The notes under the pieces were generated by a model, which saw only the letters and a list, made by a program, of their open reading frames with translations, did no database searches and was not told the DNA's origin. Of a stretch of 64,000 nt of DNA, positions 24,564-33,339 are shown piece after piece. The position numbers and the translations under genes were made by a program. The DNA comes from CAVXZE01 sp964615365. Its GTDB lineage: Bacteria > Myxococcota_A > UBA9160 > UBA6930. The stretch spans positions 1-64,000 of the forward strand of contig CAZTOU010000008.1 of NCBI GenBank assembly GCA_964615365.1, read 5' to 3'. Within the stretch, counting starts at the first letter, position 1; each line of letters begins with the position of its first letter.

Positions 24564-25183
24564 GAGAGAGGCGCAGCGGGACGGCGATGAGAATCGGGGA
24601 TCGCGTGGCAGCGGGGGCTCTCCTGGTCGCGACCGCGCTGCTCCTCGCCCTGCCGACCGGAGCGCAGGAAGAGACCCCGCCGGCTCCGGCAGAGACGCCG
24701 GCGCACCCCACGGCTCTCGAGAGGTCCCTCGAGCGTCCCGGAATCCTGCTGGTGAAGCGGCGCCACCCGCTGGCGCCGGTCGAGCTCGGCGGCGGGGGAA
24801 AGCTGCGGTTCGAAGCGGTCGCAGTCCACGAGCCCGGCATGCAACACCAGCGGGTGATGGGTATGCGCATCGATCTCGACCCGCCGGAGCTGGCCGGAGA
24901 GGATCGCACCTTCTACGTCGACGTCCACGAGATCGAGGCGCTGGTGCGCGCGATCGAGTTCATGGATGGAGCGGCGGAGCAGGGGGAGTACTCGCGAGAG
25001 AAGGGACGAACCGAGATGAGCATCTCCACCCGGGACGGTCTGCGGATCGAATTCCGCTTCGCCCCCGACCGCGCCCGCCGCTTCCTGCACACCCCCTCGG
25101 CCAGCTTCGCGGTCTCGCGCGCCGCCCTCGAGACGCTACGCGCCAGGCTGAACGAGGGCCGCGCCCAGCTCTTCTCCAACTAG
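24560..25183 (+). CDS. Exported protein of unknown function
   Basis: The 207-residue protein has a basic N-terminus and hydrophobic segment (VAAGALLVATALLLALPTGAQ), so it is probably secreted to the periplasm. The rest is beta-rich and charged (ILLVKRRHPLAPVELGGG, FYVDVHEIEALVRAIEFM, LRIEFRFAPDRARRFLH). No family recognised. It overlaps suhB by four bases (ATGA), so the two are likely co-translated. Confidence 0.7.
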   Translation: MRERRSGTAMRIGDRVAAGALLVATALLLALPTGAQEETPPAPAETPAHPTALERSLERPGILLVKRRHPLAPVELGGGGKLRFEAVAVHEPGMQHQRVMGMRIDLDPPELAGEDRTFYVDVHEIEALVRAIEFMDGAAEQGEYSREKGRTEMSISTRDGLRIEFRFAPDRARRFLHTPSASFAVSRAALETLRARLNEGRAQLFSN

Positions 25184-25204
25184 CGGAGAACAACGTCCCC
25201 GCTA
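25181..25204. terminator. Short hairpin spanning two convergent stop codons
   Basis: TAGCGGAG at 25181-25188 pairs with CCCCGCTA at 25197-25204 with one mismatch and an 8-base loop. Its outer bases are the TAG stops of both convergent genes. It could end transcripts from both sides, but neither side has a T run. Confidence 0.35.
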
Positions 25205-26635
25205 TTCCGCGTTGCTCTCTTCCTCCTCGGAATCCTGGGGCTGCTCCGAGGAGAGGAAGCGGTTCACGAAGGCCTCACGGCTGATCGGAATGCGCTCGGC
25301 CAGGTCGTACTCGAGACGGTAGACCACCTCGTCGCCGGATCGCTGCGCGGCGATCCCGCGCTCCGGATCCGCCTTCCCCAGGTGGACCTCGGCGAGGATT
25401 TTGGCTTCTCCACCCTCCTCCTCCGATAGGGCGCGAAAGGTCACGGCGGGCGGCAGGAGTCCCATCCCGCGCAGCTCGTCCTCACCCATGGCGTCCGCGA
25501 CGATGTCGATGGCGGTCAGCTTGGAGAGGCCCTCGATCATCTGGGCGGCCTTCCCGGCCGCCATGCTCTCCGGCGTCGTGGTCCAGCCCGCCTCCGAGCG
25601 CTCACCCGTCACGATGGAGGCTTCGCCCTCAAAGGCCGCCGGGAAGACCACCTCGAAGCGGTCGGCATCGGTGACCTCGAAGTCGGCGAGATCCTTGAAG
25701 CGATAGGCGGCGACCGTGCGCGGGAAATCCTCGAGTCGCTGCTCACCGATCTGGTAGAGCGAGTTCTCCACGGACCCGCGCACCGCGCGATGGCCTGCCT
25801 CGGAGGTCGCCCCGATCGCGATTCGGACTCGGGTGGTCGCGGCACCCTCCTCGTCGCCCCCGGTGACGAGTGCGACTTCGAATGCCGGCGCATCGAGTCC
25901 GACCTCCGCGTCGGGCGGAACCTCGTCGATGAAGCCGTCGGCGCGAAGAAAGCCCAGATCCGAGAGCAGACTCTCGACGGTGTCCACGTCCGCCCGCGTC
26001 TCCAGGGGCTCGAGCAGGCTCCAGCCCGCCTCACCCTTCTCGAGAACCACGGCGCCACCGGGCCAGCGAGCCTCGATCCGATCGACGGCATCGCGATCGA
26101 AGTCCAGCACCTTCGAGTCGCGGAGCTCCTGGAGTGACCGGCTGAGCGAGGTGGCGCGGTAGCTCTTCACCGCGTAGACCTGGGCGCCCGCTCCCGTCTT
26201 GACGTAGGTGTTGCCCCCGACCGGCGTCTTGTCGCCGACGTGGAGGGTGTGCTCCACGTCGGCGACCCAGAGGCGGACACTCGGGTCGGGGCCGATTCCG
26301 TACTCCGCGAGGGGCTCCGGCTCCTCGAAGACCGCCTCGCTGGACAGGCTCGCCAGGGAGGAGGCGAGGCTGTCGGCGCGAATCGCGTCGGCCGGAAAGC
26401 GCACCGGCTCGGTGATGCGCCAGCGGTCTTCGTCGCGCTCCAGGCGCACCCACTCGCCGCTGCTGGCGGCGAGAGCGATGGCGTCGATCTGGTCGGCGGA
26501 GATCCCCTGGAACAGGCGCTTGGCCGCCTCCTCGGCCTCGGCGCGCTCCTCCTGGCCGCCAATCTCGTAGAAGTAGAGAAAGGCGCCCAGGGCCGCGACG
26601 ACCAGGGCGAGGATCAGGGTGTTCCGCGGGTTCAT
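25202..26635 (-). CDS. DUF4340-domain protein of a GldG-type ABC system
   Basis: A 477-residue protein with a single N-terminal membrane segment (TLILALVVAALGAFLYFYEIGG) and a long extracytoplasmic part in the DUF4340 style (repeated blocks with WRITEPV, LHVGDKTPVGGNTYVK, YQIGEQRLEDF). DUF4340 genes commonly follow GldG and gliding-type ABC genes. It is 12 bases downstream of the GldG-like gene and is the last gene of that operon. Function not established. Confidence 0.8.
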   Translation of the reverse strand: MNPRNTLILALVVAALGAFLYFYEIGGQEERAEAEEAAKRLFQGISADQIDAIALAASSGEWVRLERDEDRWRITEPVRFPADAIRADSLASSLASLSSEAVFEEPEPLAEYGIGPDPSVRLWVADVEHTLHVGDKTPVGGNTYVKTGAGAQVYAVKSYRATSLSRSLQELRDSKVLDFDRDAVDRIEARWPGGAVVLEKGEAGWSLLEPLETRADVDTVESLLSDLGFLRADGFIDEVPPDAEVGLDAPAFEVALVTGGDEEGAATTRVRIAIGATSEAGHRAVRGSVENSLYQIGEQRLEDFPRTVAAYRFKDLADFEVTDADRFEVVFPAAFEGEASIVTGERSEAGWTTTPESMAAGKAAQMIEGLSKLTAIDIVADAMGEDELRGMGLLPPAVTFRALSEEEGGEAKILAEVHLGKADPERGIAAQRSGDEVVYRLEYDLAERIPISREAFVNRFLSSEQPQDSEEEESNAE

Positions 26636-26647
26636 CCCGGCTTACCC

Positions 26648-28288
26648 TCAGCGACCGGGCGCTCGCCGCCGCGACCACCAGGCAAAGACGCCGAGCACGG
26701 CGATCGCTTCCGGAAGCACGAAGAGCGACATGTAGCGGATCTGGAGGAACTGCTCGGAAGAGAGCTGCATGCGGCTGGCCCGCGCCTGGCCGGGACGGAT
26801 CGAGATGGCCTCCACGTCGCCGAGCAGCCAGTTCACCGCATTCACGAAGAGATCGCGGTTGCGGCCCTGCCCGATCCACTTGTTGGCTGCGAAGTCCGAG
26901 TCACCGATCGCGACCAGGCGGGCTTCTGGCTCCTCCGGCGGCTCCTCATCGTCGCCCTCTTCCGGGTCGCTAGCGATCTCCTCGCCTTCCGCGCCTTCAC
27001 CCGCAAGGCTCGGGATGCCCGCGACCGCCACCGGGACGGGACCCTGGAGATCGTCCCCTCCGAACTCGTACTCCGAGGCCCCGAAGAGGCGGTCCAGGTC
27101 GCGCTCCGCCCAGGAGGCCTCGCCGGTCAGGACCAGGGTCGTCCAGTCCCCCTCTCCTCCGGCCTTGGCCCGAACGCTTCGGGCCATGTGGAAGAGAACC
27201 GGGTCGCGCAGCTCCCGGGTGATGGGATGATCCCCGTACTGCGCGGCGAGCGGAGACACCGGGCGACCGAAGAGGCCCTGCATCTGGTCGATAACGACGT
27301 CGTCGCCGACCTCGACGCCCCAGCGCGCCAGGTCCGGGTAGAGGTCGGTCTTCGCCCGCGGATCCAGCAGAACCAGGAGCGCCCCGCCCCGCGCGAGGTA
27401 GCGGTCGAGCGCCTTGTGCTCGGTCGGGAAGAGGGGGCGGGTCGGACCCGCCAGGATCACCACGTCGGCGTCTCCGGGAACCTCTCCCTTCGACACCAGC
27501 AGCAGGGTATGAGTCAGGTAGTTCTCGTTCTCGAGGGCGTTCTTGGCAAAGGCGAGTCCCTCGGACCCGTCCGCCCCCTCACCTTCGACTGGGCGTTCGT
27601 CGTGACCGATCATGAAATAGACGGTCTTCTGCTCTCGCCGCGTCAGCTTGACGATCGCGTTGGTGAGCCTCACCTCGCTGAGCTCCTTCACCTCCACGGA
27701 CTCGTCACCGATGGTGAGATGGATCAGTCCGCCTTCGAGCTGCTCCGGGGAGATCCCGAGACCGTCCAGGAGACCGGGCTTGGCCTGGGGATCGGCGAAG
27801 CGAACCTTGAAGCGGTCGCTCACGTAGCTGTAGCGATCCAGGAGCTCCCGGGCGGGAGGGGCACTGATGGCCGAGAAGAGAGCCGTGACCTCGACGTCGC
27901 GCTCCAGCCCCTCCAGCACCTTCAGGGTCTGGGAGGAGAGGGAGTGGGAGCCCGCCTCCGTCCAATCCCAGCGAGCGTGGTAGCGGGTGGAGAGAAAGGC
28001 CAGCATCACCAGCAGGACGATGCCGAGGGCGGTGCCGAGCAGCGCGCTGGTGCCGTACCTCCCCGCACGTCGCGCCTCCTCGGAGTGCATGCGCTCCCGC
28101 AGTGTGTCCAGGCTGGTGACGAGGGCGCCCGCCAGGAGCACGACGCCGACCGCGAAGTTGCCCAGGATCCACCAGAGATCCGAGCTGAGCATCGGCGTCC
28201 CGGAGAAGAGCTGCAGCAGGAGGCTCAGCAGCCCGAAGAGGATCCCCACACCGCCGAGCCAACCGATCAAGCTCGCATGCCCCCGCAT
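26648..28288 (-). CDS. GldG-family ABC transport auxiliary protein
   Basis: The 546-residue protein has membrane helices near the N-terminus (three to four in the first 150 residues) and one near the C-terminus (FVLPEAIAVLGVFAWW), around a large periplasmic region. The core matches the GldG/ABC-type uncharacterised auxiliary family (VYFMIGHDERPVEGEG; DADVVILAGPTRPLFPTEHKALDRYLARGGALLVLLDP). In flavobacteria GldG works with GldA/GldF in gliding; elsewhere the role is unknown. It starts 1 base downstream of the permease stop. Confidence 0.85.
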   Translation of the reverse strand: MRGHASLIGWLGGVGILFGLLSLLLQLFSGTPMLSSDLWWILGNFAVGVVLLAGALVTSLDTLRERMHSEEARRAGRYGTSALLGTALGIVLLVMLAFLSTRYHARWDWTEAGSHSLSSQTLKVLEGLERDVEVTALFSAISAPPARELLDRYSYVSDRFKVRFADPQAKPGLLDGLGISPEQLEGGLIHLTIGDESVEVKELSEVRLTNAIVKLTRREQKTVYFMIGHDERPVEGEGADGSEGLAFAKNALENENYLTHTLLLVSKGEVPGDADVVILAGPTRPLFPTEHKALDRYLARGGALLVLLDPRAKTDLYPDLARWGVEVGDDVVIDQMQGLFGRPVSPLAAQYGDHPITRELRDPVLFHMARSVRAKAGGEGDWTTLVLTGEASWAERDLDRLFGASEYEFGGDDLQGPVPVAVAGIPSLAGEGAEGEEIASDPEEGDDEEPPEEPEARLVAIGDSDFAANKWIGQGRNRDLFVNAVNWLLGDVEAISIRPGQARASRMQLSSEQFLQIRYMSLFVLPEAIAVLGVFAWWSRRRAPGR

Positions 28289-28289
28289 C

Positions 28290-29087
28290 TCAGCGCCACC
28301 TCACGGATTCGATGGACGTCTTCGCCAGCAGCAGGAAGACCCCGATGATGAAGGCGAAGTAGGCGAGATCCCGGGTGTCGACCAGACCCCGCACCATCTG
28401 ATCGAAGCGGTCCGCCGAGGAGAGATACCGCAAGACCCTCGAGATGGCGGAGTCGGTGCCGACCGCGCCACCCGCCGCGCCGAGGTCCGCGACCACCGAG
28501 AGCAGCCAGAAGATCAAAAGCAGCACCAGCGCGAGGAAGAAGGCGATTAGCTGGTTGCGGGTCACCGAGGAGGCGAAGGCACCCACCGCGGCGTACGCCA
28601 GACCGACCATGAGCAAACCCAAGAGACCCGAGAGGGTCTTGGCGACCTCCGGCTCTCCGTAGAGGAACAGCATCCCGGTGAACAGGCCGAGAACCGCGAT
28701 CAGCAAGGTGACGAAGGCCGCTGCCGCCAGGTACTTGCCGATCACCAGCTCCCAGATCGTGATGGGGCAGGTGAGCAGGAGCTCCTGGGTGCCGTTGGCC
28801 TTCTCGGCGGCAAACAGGCCCATGGTGATTCCCGGCACCAGGAAGAGGACGACGATCCACATCACCTGGTAGAAGGGCGCGATCAGATGGTCGTTCAGAT
28901 TGAGCTGGCGGAGGAAATCGAAGGCCTGGAACTGCTGGGCCTGAGAGATGCTGCTGTCGAAGCTCAGCACGCTGGCGAGGAAGAAGAAGCCCCCGAGGAT
29001 CGCGAAGAGCGCCAGTACGGCGTAGGCGACCGGGGAGACGAAGAGCGACTTGAGCTCTCGACCGGCGATGGCGCCAACGTGCCTCAT
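28290..29087 (-). CDS. ABC transporter permease of the GldF type
   Basis: A 265-residue protein with six predicted membrane segments, including VAYAVLALFAILGGFFFLASV, VMWIVVLFLVPGITMGLFA and the ABC-2 signature NGTQELLLTCPITIWELVIGKYLAA. ATG 29087 overlaps the ATPase stop as ATGA. Works with the ATPase upstream and the GldG-like subunit downstream. Confidence 0.88.
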   Translation of the reverse strand: MRHVGAIAGRELKSLFVSPVAYAVLALFAILGGFFFLASVLSFDSSISQAQQFQAFDFLRQLNLNDHLIAPFYQVMWIVVLFLVPGITMGLFAAEKANGTQELLLTCPITIWELVIGKYLAAAAFVTLLIAVLGLFTGMLFLYGEPEVAKTLSGLLGLLMVGLAYAAVGAFASSVTRNQLIAFFLALVLLLIFWLLSVVADLGAAGGAVGTDSAISRVLRYLSSADRFDQMVRGLVDTRDLAYFAFIIGVFLLLAKTSIESVRWR

Positions 29088-29833
29088 CCCTCCTCCTCCG
29101 GCAGAGCCGCCGCCTCGTCGGTGGTGGTCGCCCGCGCGAAGATGTCCTCCAGCCGCTGTCCTCCCTGGATCAGCTCCTCGAGGGGCGAATCGAGCACCTT
29201 GCGCCCGGCGTGGATGAGAATCACGCGGCGACAGATCACCTCCACCTCGGCGAGGATGTGGGTCGAGAGCACGACGGTGTGCGCCTGCTCCGCCGAGGTG
29301 AGATCGGTGATCAGCGCGCGGATTTCGCGGACCTGGGTCGGGTCGAGACCGACGGTCGGCTCGTCGAGGATCAGCACGCTCGGATCGTGGACGATGGCCT
29401 GCGCCAGGCCGACCCGCTGCCGGTATCCCCTCGAAAGGGAACCGATCACGCGCCGGTGGACCTCCTCCAGACCGCACCGCTCGATGGCGCGCTCCACGGC
29501 AGCCTTGCGCTTCGCGCGGGGAACGTCCTTCAGCTTGGCCACGTAGCGGAGGTAGCCGACCACGTCCATCTCGGGGTAGACGGGCGGAACTTCGGGCAGG
29601 TAACCGATCGCGCGGCGCGCGGCGAGAGGATCCTCGAAGATGTCGTGACCCGCGATCAGCACCGTCCCGTCGGTCGCCGGAATGAATCCGGTGAGGATGC
29701 GCATGGTGGTGGTCTTTCCGGCCCCGTTGGGCCCGAGAAAGCCGATCACCTCGCCGCTCTCGGCCGTGAACGAGACGTCGTCCACGGCCAGCAGGTCGCC
29801 GTATCGCTTGGTGATTCCGCGCGCCTCGATCAA
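29084..29833 (-). CDS. ABC transporter ATP-binding protein (GldA-type)
   Basis: A 249-residue ATPase with Walker A GFLGPNGAGKTTTMRIL, Q-loop region GYLPEVPPVYPEM, signature GSLSRGYRQRVGLAQA, Walker B VLILDEPTVGLD and the switch His in VVLSTHILAE. The start is a TTG at 29833 overlapping the TetR stop as TTGA; it gives the usual opening (MIEARGITKRYGD). Confidence 0.92.
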   Translation of the reverse strand: MIEARGITKRYGDLLAVDDVSFTAESGEVIGFLGPNGAGKTTTMRILTGFIPATDGTVLIAGHDIFEDPLAARRAIGYLPEVPPVYPEMDVVGYLRYVAKLKDVPRAKRKAAVERAIERCGLEEVHRRVIGSLSRGYRQRVGLAQAIVHDPSVLILDEPTVGLDPTQVREIRALITDLTSAEQAHTVVLSTHILAEVEVICRRVILIHAGRKVLDSPLEELIQGGQRLEDIFARATTTDEAAALPEEEG

Positions 29834-30501
29834 GGAACCGACCCCCCGGCCGCCATGCCGTGCATGAAGATATCCACCACCGTCCTGGCCGCCGCGAAAT
29901 AGAACTCGCGCTCGTCCACCTCGTCTCCCTCGATGCGCGTGATGCCGAGCACGAGACTGGTAATGACCAGATCGAGGGCACCGATCAATACGTAGCATGC
30001 GACATCGGGGTCGAGCTCGCGGCGCACCTCCCCGCGCTCCTGTCCGGATCGGAGGATCTGCGCCACCGCGTCGAAGAGCCGACCCACCGCCTCGATCTGC
30101 CTGGGCTCCGCGAAGCGGGAGGATCGCTGGATCTCCAGGACCAGCACCTTCACCCAGTCGGGCCGCGCCCGGTAGGCGTTCAGGATCAGCGCCGCCACCG
30201 AGACGAGGCGGTCCTCGGTGGAGGTCGTTCCCCGCGCGATGGCCTCCACCTCCTCCAGAAAGCCGGACCAGCGCTCCTCGAAGATGGTCGCGAGGATCTC
30301 TTCCTTGTTCTTGAAGTAGTGGTAGACGAGCCCGTATGCGATCCCCGCCTCCCGCGCGATCTCCGAGACCCGCGAGCCGTGGTAGCCGTGGGTCGCGAAT
30401 ACCTTGATGGCGGCGTCCTGGATCAGGGAACGCTTGTCCAGACGCGGGCGCGCCGCTTCTTGGATCACCGAGTCAACGGCCGCCGTGGAGAGATGAGGCA
30501 T
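29830..30501 (-). CDS. TetR-family transcriptional regulator
   Basis: The 223-residue protein has an N-terminal TetR helix-turn-helix (IQDAAIKVFATHGYHGSRVSEIAREAGIAYGLVYHYFKNKEEIL) and a C-terminal ligand/dimerisation domain of about 150 residues resembling the TetR_C_7 or YfiR type. It is the first gene of the ABC operon and divergent from the glycosyltransferase fusion, so it may control both. An operator was not identified. Confidence 0.9.
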   Translation of the reverse strand: MPHLSTAAVDSVIQEAARPRLDKRSLIQDAAIKVFATHGYHGSRVSEIAREAGIAYGLVYHYFKNKEEILATIFEERWSGFLEEVEAIARGTTSTEDRLVSVAALILNAYRARPDWVKVLVLEIQRSSRFAEPRQIEAVGRLFDAVAQILRSGQERGEVRRELDPDVACYVLIGALDLVITSLVLGITRIEGDEVDEREFYFAAARTVVDIFMHGMAAGGSVP

Positions 30502-30624
30502 CGGGAAAGATCCTGGGTTCTGATCGGTCCGGGCGCGGGCAATATACTACCCTCGCGCGATGGGTCTACCCCGTCTACCCCTTTTGGGAATCCCGCCAGG
30601 CCACGCACGAGGTCCGACTCGCGG
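30502..30624. promoter_or_regulatory. Divergent promoter region, tetR and glycosyltransferase fusion
   Basis: The gap contains a short AT block that reads TATACT on plus (30543-30548) and TATATT on minus (30546-30541). On minus, TAGACC lies 16 bases before TATATT, a reasonable tetR promoter. On plus the -35 (CTGATC or TTCTGA) is poor. A 9-base tandem repeat GTCTACCCC lies at 30564-30581. A TetR operator would be expected here but no clear dyad was found. Confidence 0.4.
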
Positions 30625-30628
30625 ATGA
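30560..30628 (+). CDS. 22-codon upstream frame coupled to the glycosyltransferase
   Basis: An ATG 11 bases after TATACT opens a 22-codon frame (MGLPRLPLLGIPPGHARGPT, then two residues) whose TGA overlaps the ATG of the big gene (ATGA at 30625-30628). It may act as a leader peptide that couples translation of the downstream gene. Too short to judge from composition; may be chance. Confidence 0.3.
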   Translation: MGLPRLPLLGIPPGHARGPTRG

Positions 30629-33339
30629 GAATCGCCCTGATCATCGAGCGCTTCGACCCCACCGGCGGCGGAGTGGAGGCGGTAGCCTGGCACGTCGCGC
30701 GGGGGCTGGCGGACGTCGGGGACGAGGTCCACGTCTTCGCCAGGCGGACCATCCCGCCGCCGAAGCCCCGCTCCGCTGCGGGGGGCGAGATCCACGTCCA
30801 CCAGATCCGGTCACCCGGTCGCTGGCAGCCACTGCGGGTGTTGGGCTTTTCATACGCCGCGGCCCGCGCCGCACCGCGGGGGCGCTTCGACGTGGTTCAC
30901 TCCTTCTCGAGGACCCGACACCAGGACGTCTATCGGGCCGGGGGCGGCAGCCACGCCGACTACATCGAGCGAGTCTATCCCGGCCCCGGCGTTCGGGCGC
31001 GGCGCTATACGCCCCGCAACGCGACGCTGCTCGCCATCGAGCGCCAGGTCTTCGGCGACCCCAGCCAGATCGTCCAGTGCAACTCGGAGATGGTTCGCGA
31101 CGAGCTGATCGCGCGCCACGAACTGCCCGCGGATCGCGTCGTGGTGATTCGCAACGGCGTGGATCTGGAGCGCTTCCATCCGCGCCGGAGGGAGGCGGTA
31201 CGAGAGCGGATCCGCGCGTCGCTGGGCCAGGGCGAGGGCCCCGTGTGGATCCTGGCCGGGAGCGGATTCCACCGCAAGGGCCTCGACACCGCCTTCCGCG
31301 CGCTCGCCCGGGGGGACCGGGACGACGCGGTGCTGTGGGTGGCCGGCGCGGATGCCGCGGCTCCCTGGCAACGGCTGGCCAACGAGATCGGTGTCGGCAG
31401 CCGCGTGCGCTTCCTCGGCCGGCGCGATGATCTCCAGGACGTCTACGCCGCCGCCGACGCGCTGATCCTCCCGACCCGATACGACGCCTTCGCGAACGTC
31501 TGCCTGGAGGCGGCCGCGGCGGGGCTCGCGGTGGTGACGAGCGGCGCCAACGGAGCGGCGCGCTGGATCGACGGGGCGGGCCTGATCGTCGACGACCCCG
31601 AGGACTTCGAGGGCTTTGCCAGGGCCCTGGACCAGCTCCTGGACCCGATGCTGCGGGAGAAGCTCCGCGTCGAAGCGCGCCAGCGCGCCGAGACCCTCGA
31701 CTGGGCGAAGCACGTGCGTGCGCTCCGCGAGCTCTACGGCCGAACGCACCGCTGGAGCGAGCCGATTCGCTGGCGCCGAGGCGCCGAGGAAGTCCGCCGG
31801 GCCGTGAGGCGCGCGGGTAGCCGCAGCGAGGGCACGGTGCTCCTCGACAATCCTCGCCGGCGCCTGATCCGTCTCCCCGACCCGGACGCCGGCGAGCTCC
31901 TCATCAAGCAGTTCCGCGTCGGGAGCGGGCGCCACCCCCTGCGAGAGCGACTCAAGGTCTGGCTGGGACGCAGCCCGGCGGAGCGGGAGTGGCGCGCCCT
32001 CAACGCCCTCTACGAGGCAGGCGTCCCGGTTCCCACCCCACTTGGACTCGGTGTGCTTCCGGGCGGCGATCGGATCGTCTTGATGTCCTTCGTCGAGGGG
32101 AATCCTTTCCGGACCGCCCTGGGAGAAGACCCCGCGGCGAGAAGGAATGCCGTCCAGCGTCTCGGCTCGATCGTCGCGGGCATGCACCGCACCGGGTTCG
32201 TCCACGGAGACCTGCACGGCGAGAACGTGCTCTGGACCGAGACCGGGCCTCTGCTGCTCGATCTGCAGCGCGCGCGGCGCAGTCGATCGCGCTGGGCGCG
32301 CCGCCGCGACCTCGGGGATCTCGACTACTCCCTCTGGCAACACGCCAACCTCTCGGACCGGATGCGGCTGCGGGCCGCGGCGCTCTCGCGGACGCCACCC
32401 TTCGACGAGGCCGACCGGGCGGCCCTTCGCGCCGTGGGAAGAAGCGCCCTCGGCCGCGCCGCTCGTCACGGTCGCAGCCGTACCCGCCGCTCGCTGCGTC
32501 CCGGGCGGCTCTACGCCCGCCTCACGATGGCGGAGGGGGGCGGCCTGCGCGTCCGCGAGTTCCCCGAGACCGCGGTCTTCCAGGCCCTCGCCGCCCACCA
32601 CGAGGCGCTGTCGGCGGGCGATCACCGCGTCTTGAAGAGCGACCGACGATCCCTGATCAGCGCCGTCGAGGTCGCGGGGACTTCCGTCGTGGTGAAGGAG
32701 GTGCTCCCCCGAGGGCTCTCCCGTCGGCTCGCCAACGTGCTGCGGGGCTCGGCGGCGTGGCGCGCCTGGAGGGGGGGGCATGGCCTGATGGCCCGAGGGG
32801 TGGGCGCCGCCCGCCCGCTGGCCTTCGTGGAGTGGAAGCAGCGGTGGCTGGTGGCGGGATCGGTGGTGCTGTTGGAAGACCTGCGCCGCTCACCGGACGC
32901 GCTGGATGCCGCCGTCCAGGGCGATCTCGCCGCGGTACGGGATGCCCTGGCCCGCCTGGTGGCGACCCTGCATCGCCGTCACATCGATCACGGCGATCTC
33001 AAGTCCAACCACGTCTTCATGGAGGTGCAGAACGGGCGCCTGGTGCCGCGGCTGATCGATCTGGAGGGGGTGCGATTCCACCGTCGCCTCGCCACCCAGC
33101 GGCGACTCCGGGCCCTGGCGCAGCTCAACGCCTCGCTTCCCGATTCGTTCCCGAACCGGGCCCGCTACCGCGCATTCGCTCGCTACGTGGCCGAGCACCC
33201 CTTCTGGGGGGGCAACCAGCGCGCTCTCGAGCGGTTGGTGGCGATGAGCCTGGCCCGTCATCACCTCTGGACCGGCGCTGGAATCGAGAGGACTGGCCTC
33301 ACCGTCGGGAACCCGCTCAGGAAGCCCTCTCGAGAGTGA
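30625..33339 (+). CDS. Trifunctional LPS-core protein: WaaG-like glycosyltransferase and two WaaP-like kinases
   Basis: The 904-residue protein has three domains. Residues 1-about 375 are a GT4 glycosyltransferase (MRIALIIERFDPTGGGVEAVAWHVARGL; C-terminal YDAFANVCLEAAAAGLAVV, as in WaaG). Residues about 405-620 are a WaaP/KdkA-like sugar kinase with HGDLHGENVL at 527 and a DLQ motif. Residues about 625-890 are a second kinase domain with HGDLKSNHVFM at 789 and LIDLEGVRF. Both kinases keep the catalytic His-Gly-Asp and metal-binding Asp. It may build and phosphorylate the inner core. Sugar and acceptor unknown. Confidence 0.88.
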   Translation: MRIALIIERFDPTGGGVEAVAWHVARGLADVGDEVHVFARRTIPPPKPRSAAGGEIHVHQIRSPGRWQPLRVLGFSYAAARAAPRGRFDVVHSFSRTRHQDVYRAGGGSHADYIERVYPGPGVRARRYTPRNATLLAIERQVFGDPSQIVQCNSEMVRDELIARHELPADRVVVIRNGVDLERFHPRRREAVRERIRASLGQGEGPVWILAGSGFHRKGLDTAFRALARGDRDDAVLWVAGADAAAPWQRLANEIGVGSRVRFLGRRDDLQDVYAAADALILPTRYDAFANVCLEAAAAGLAVVTSGANGAARWIDGAGLIVDDPEDFEGFARALDQLLDPMLREKLRVEARQRAETLDWAKHVRALRELYGRTHRWSEPIRWRRGAEEVRRAVRRAGSRSEGTVLLDNPRRRLIRLPDPDAGELLIKQFRVGSGRHPLRERLKVWLGRSPAEREWRALNALYEAGVPVPTPLGLGVLPGGDRIVLMSFVEGNPFRTALGEDPAARRNAVQRLGSIVAGMHRTGFVHGDLHGENVLWTETGPLLLDLQRARRSRSRWARRRDLGDLDYSLWQHANLSDRMRLRAAALSRTPPFDEADRAALRAVGRSALGRAARHGRSRTRRSLRPGRLYARLTMAEGGGLRVREFPETAVFQALAAHHEALSAGDHRVLKSDRRSLISAVEVAGTSVVVKEVLPRGLSRRLANVLRGSAAWRAWRGGHGLMARGVGAARPLAFVEWKQRWLVAGSVVLLEDLRRSPDALDAAVQGDLAAVRDALARLVATLHRRHIDHGDLKSNHVFMEVQNGRLVPRLIDLEGVRFHRRLATQRRLRALAQLNASLPDSFPNRARYRAFARYVAEHPFWGGNQRALERLVAMSLARHHLWTGAGIERTGLTVGNPLRKPSRE

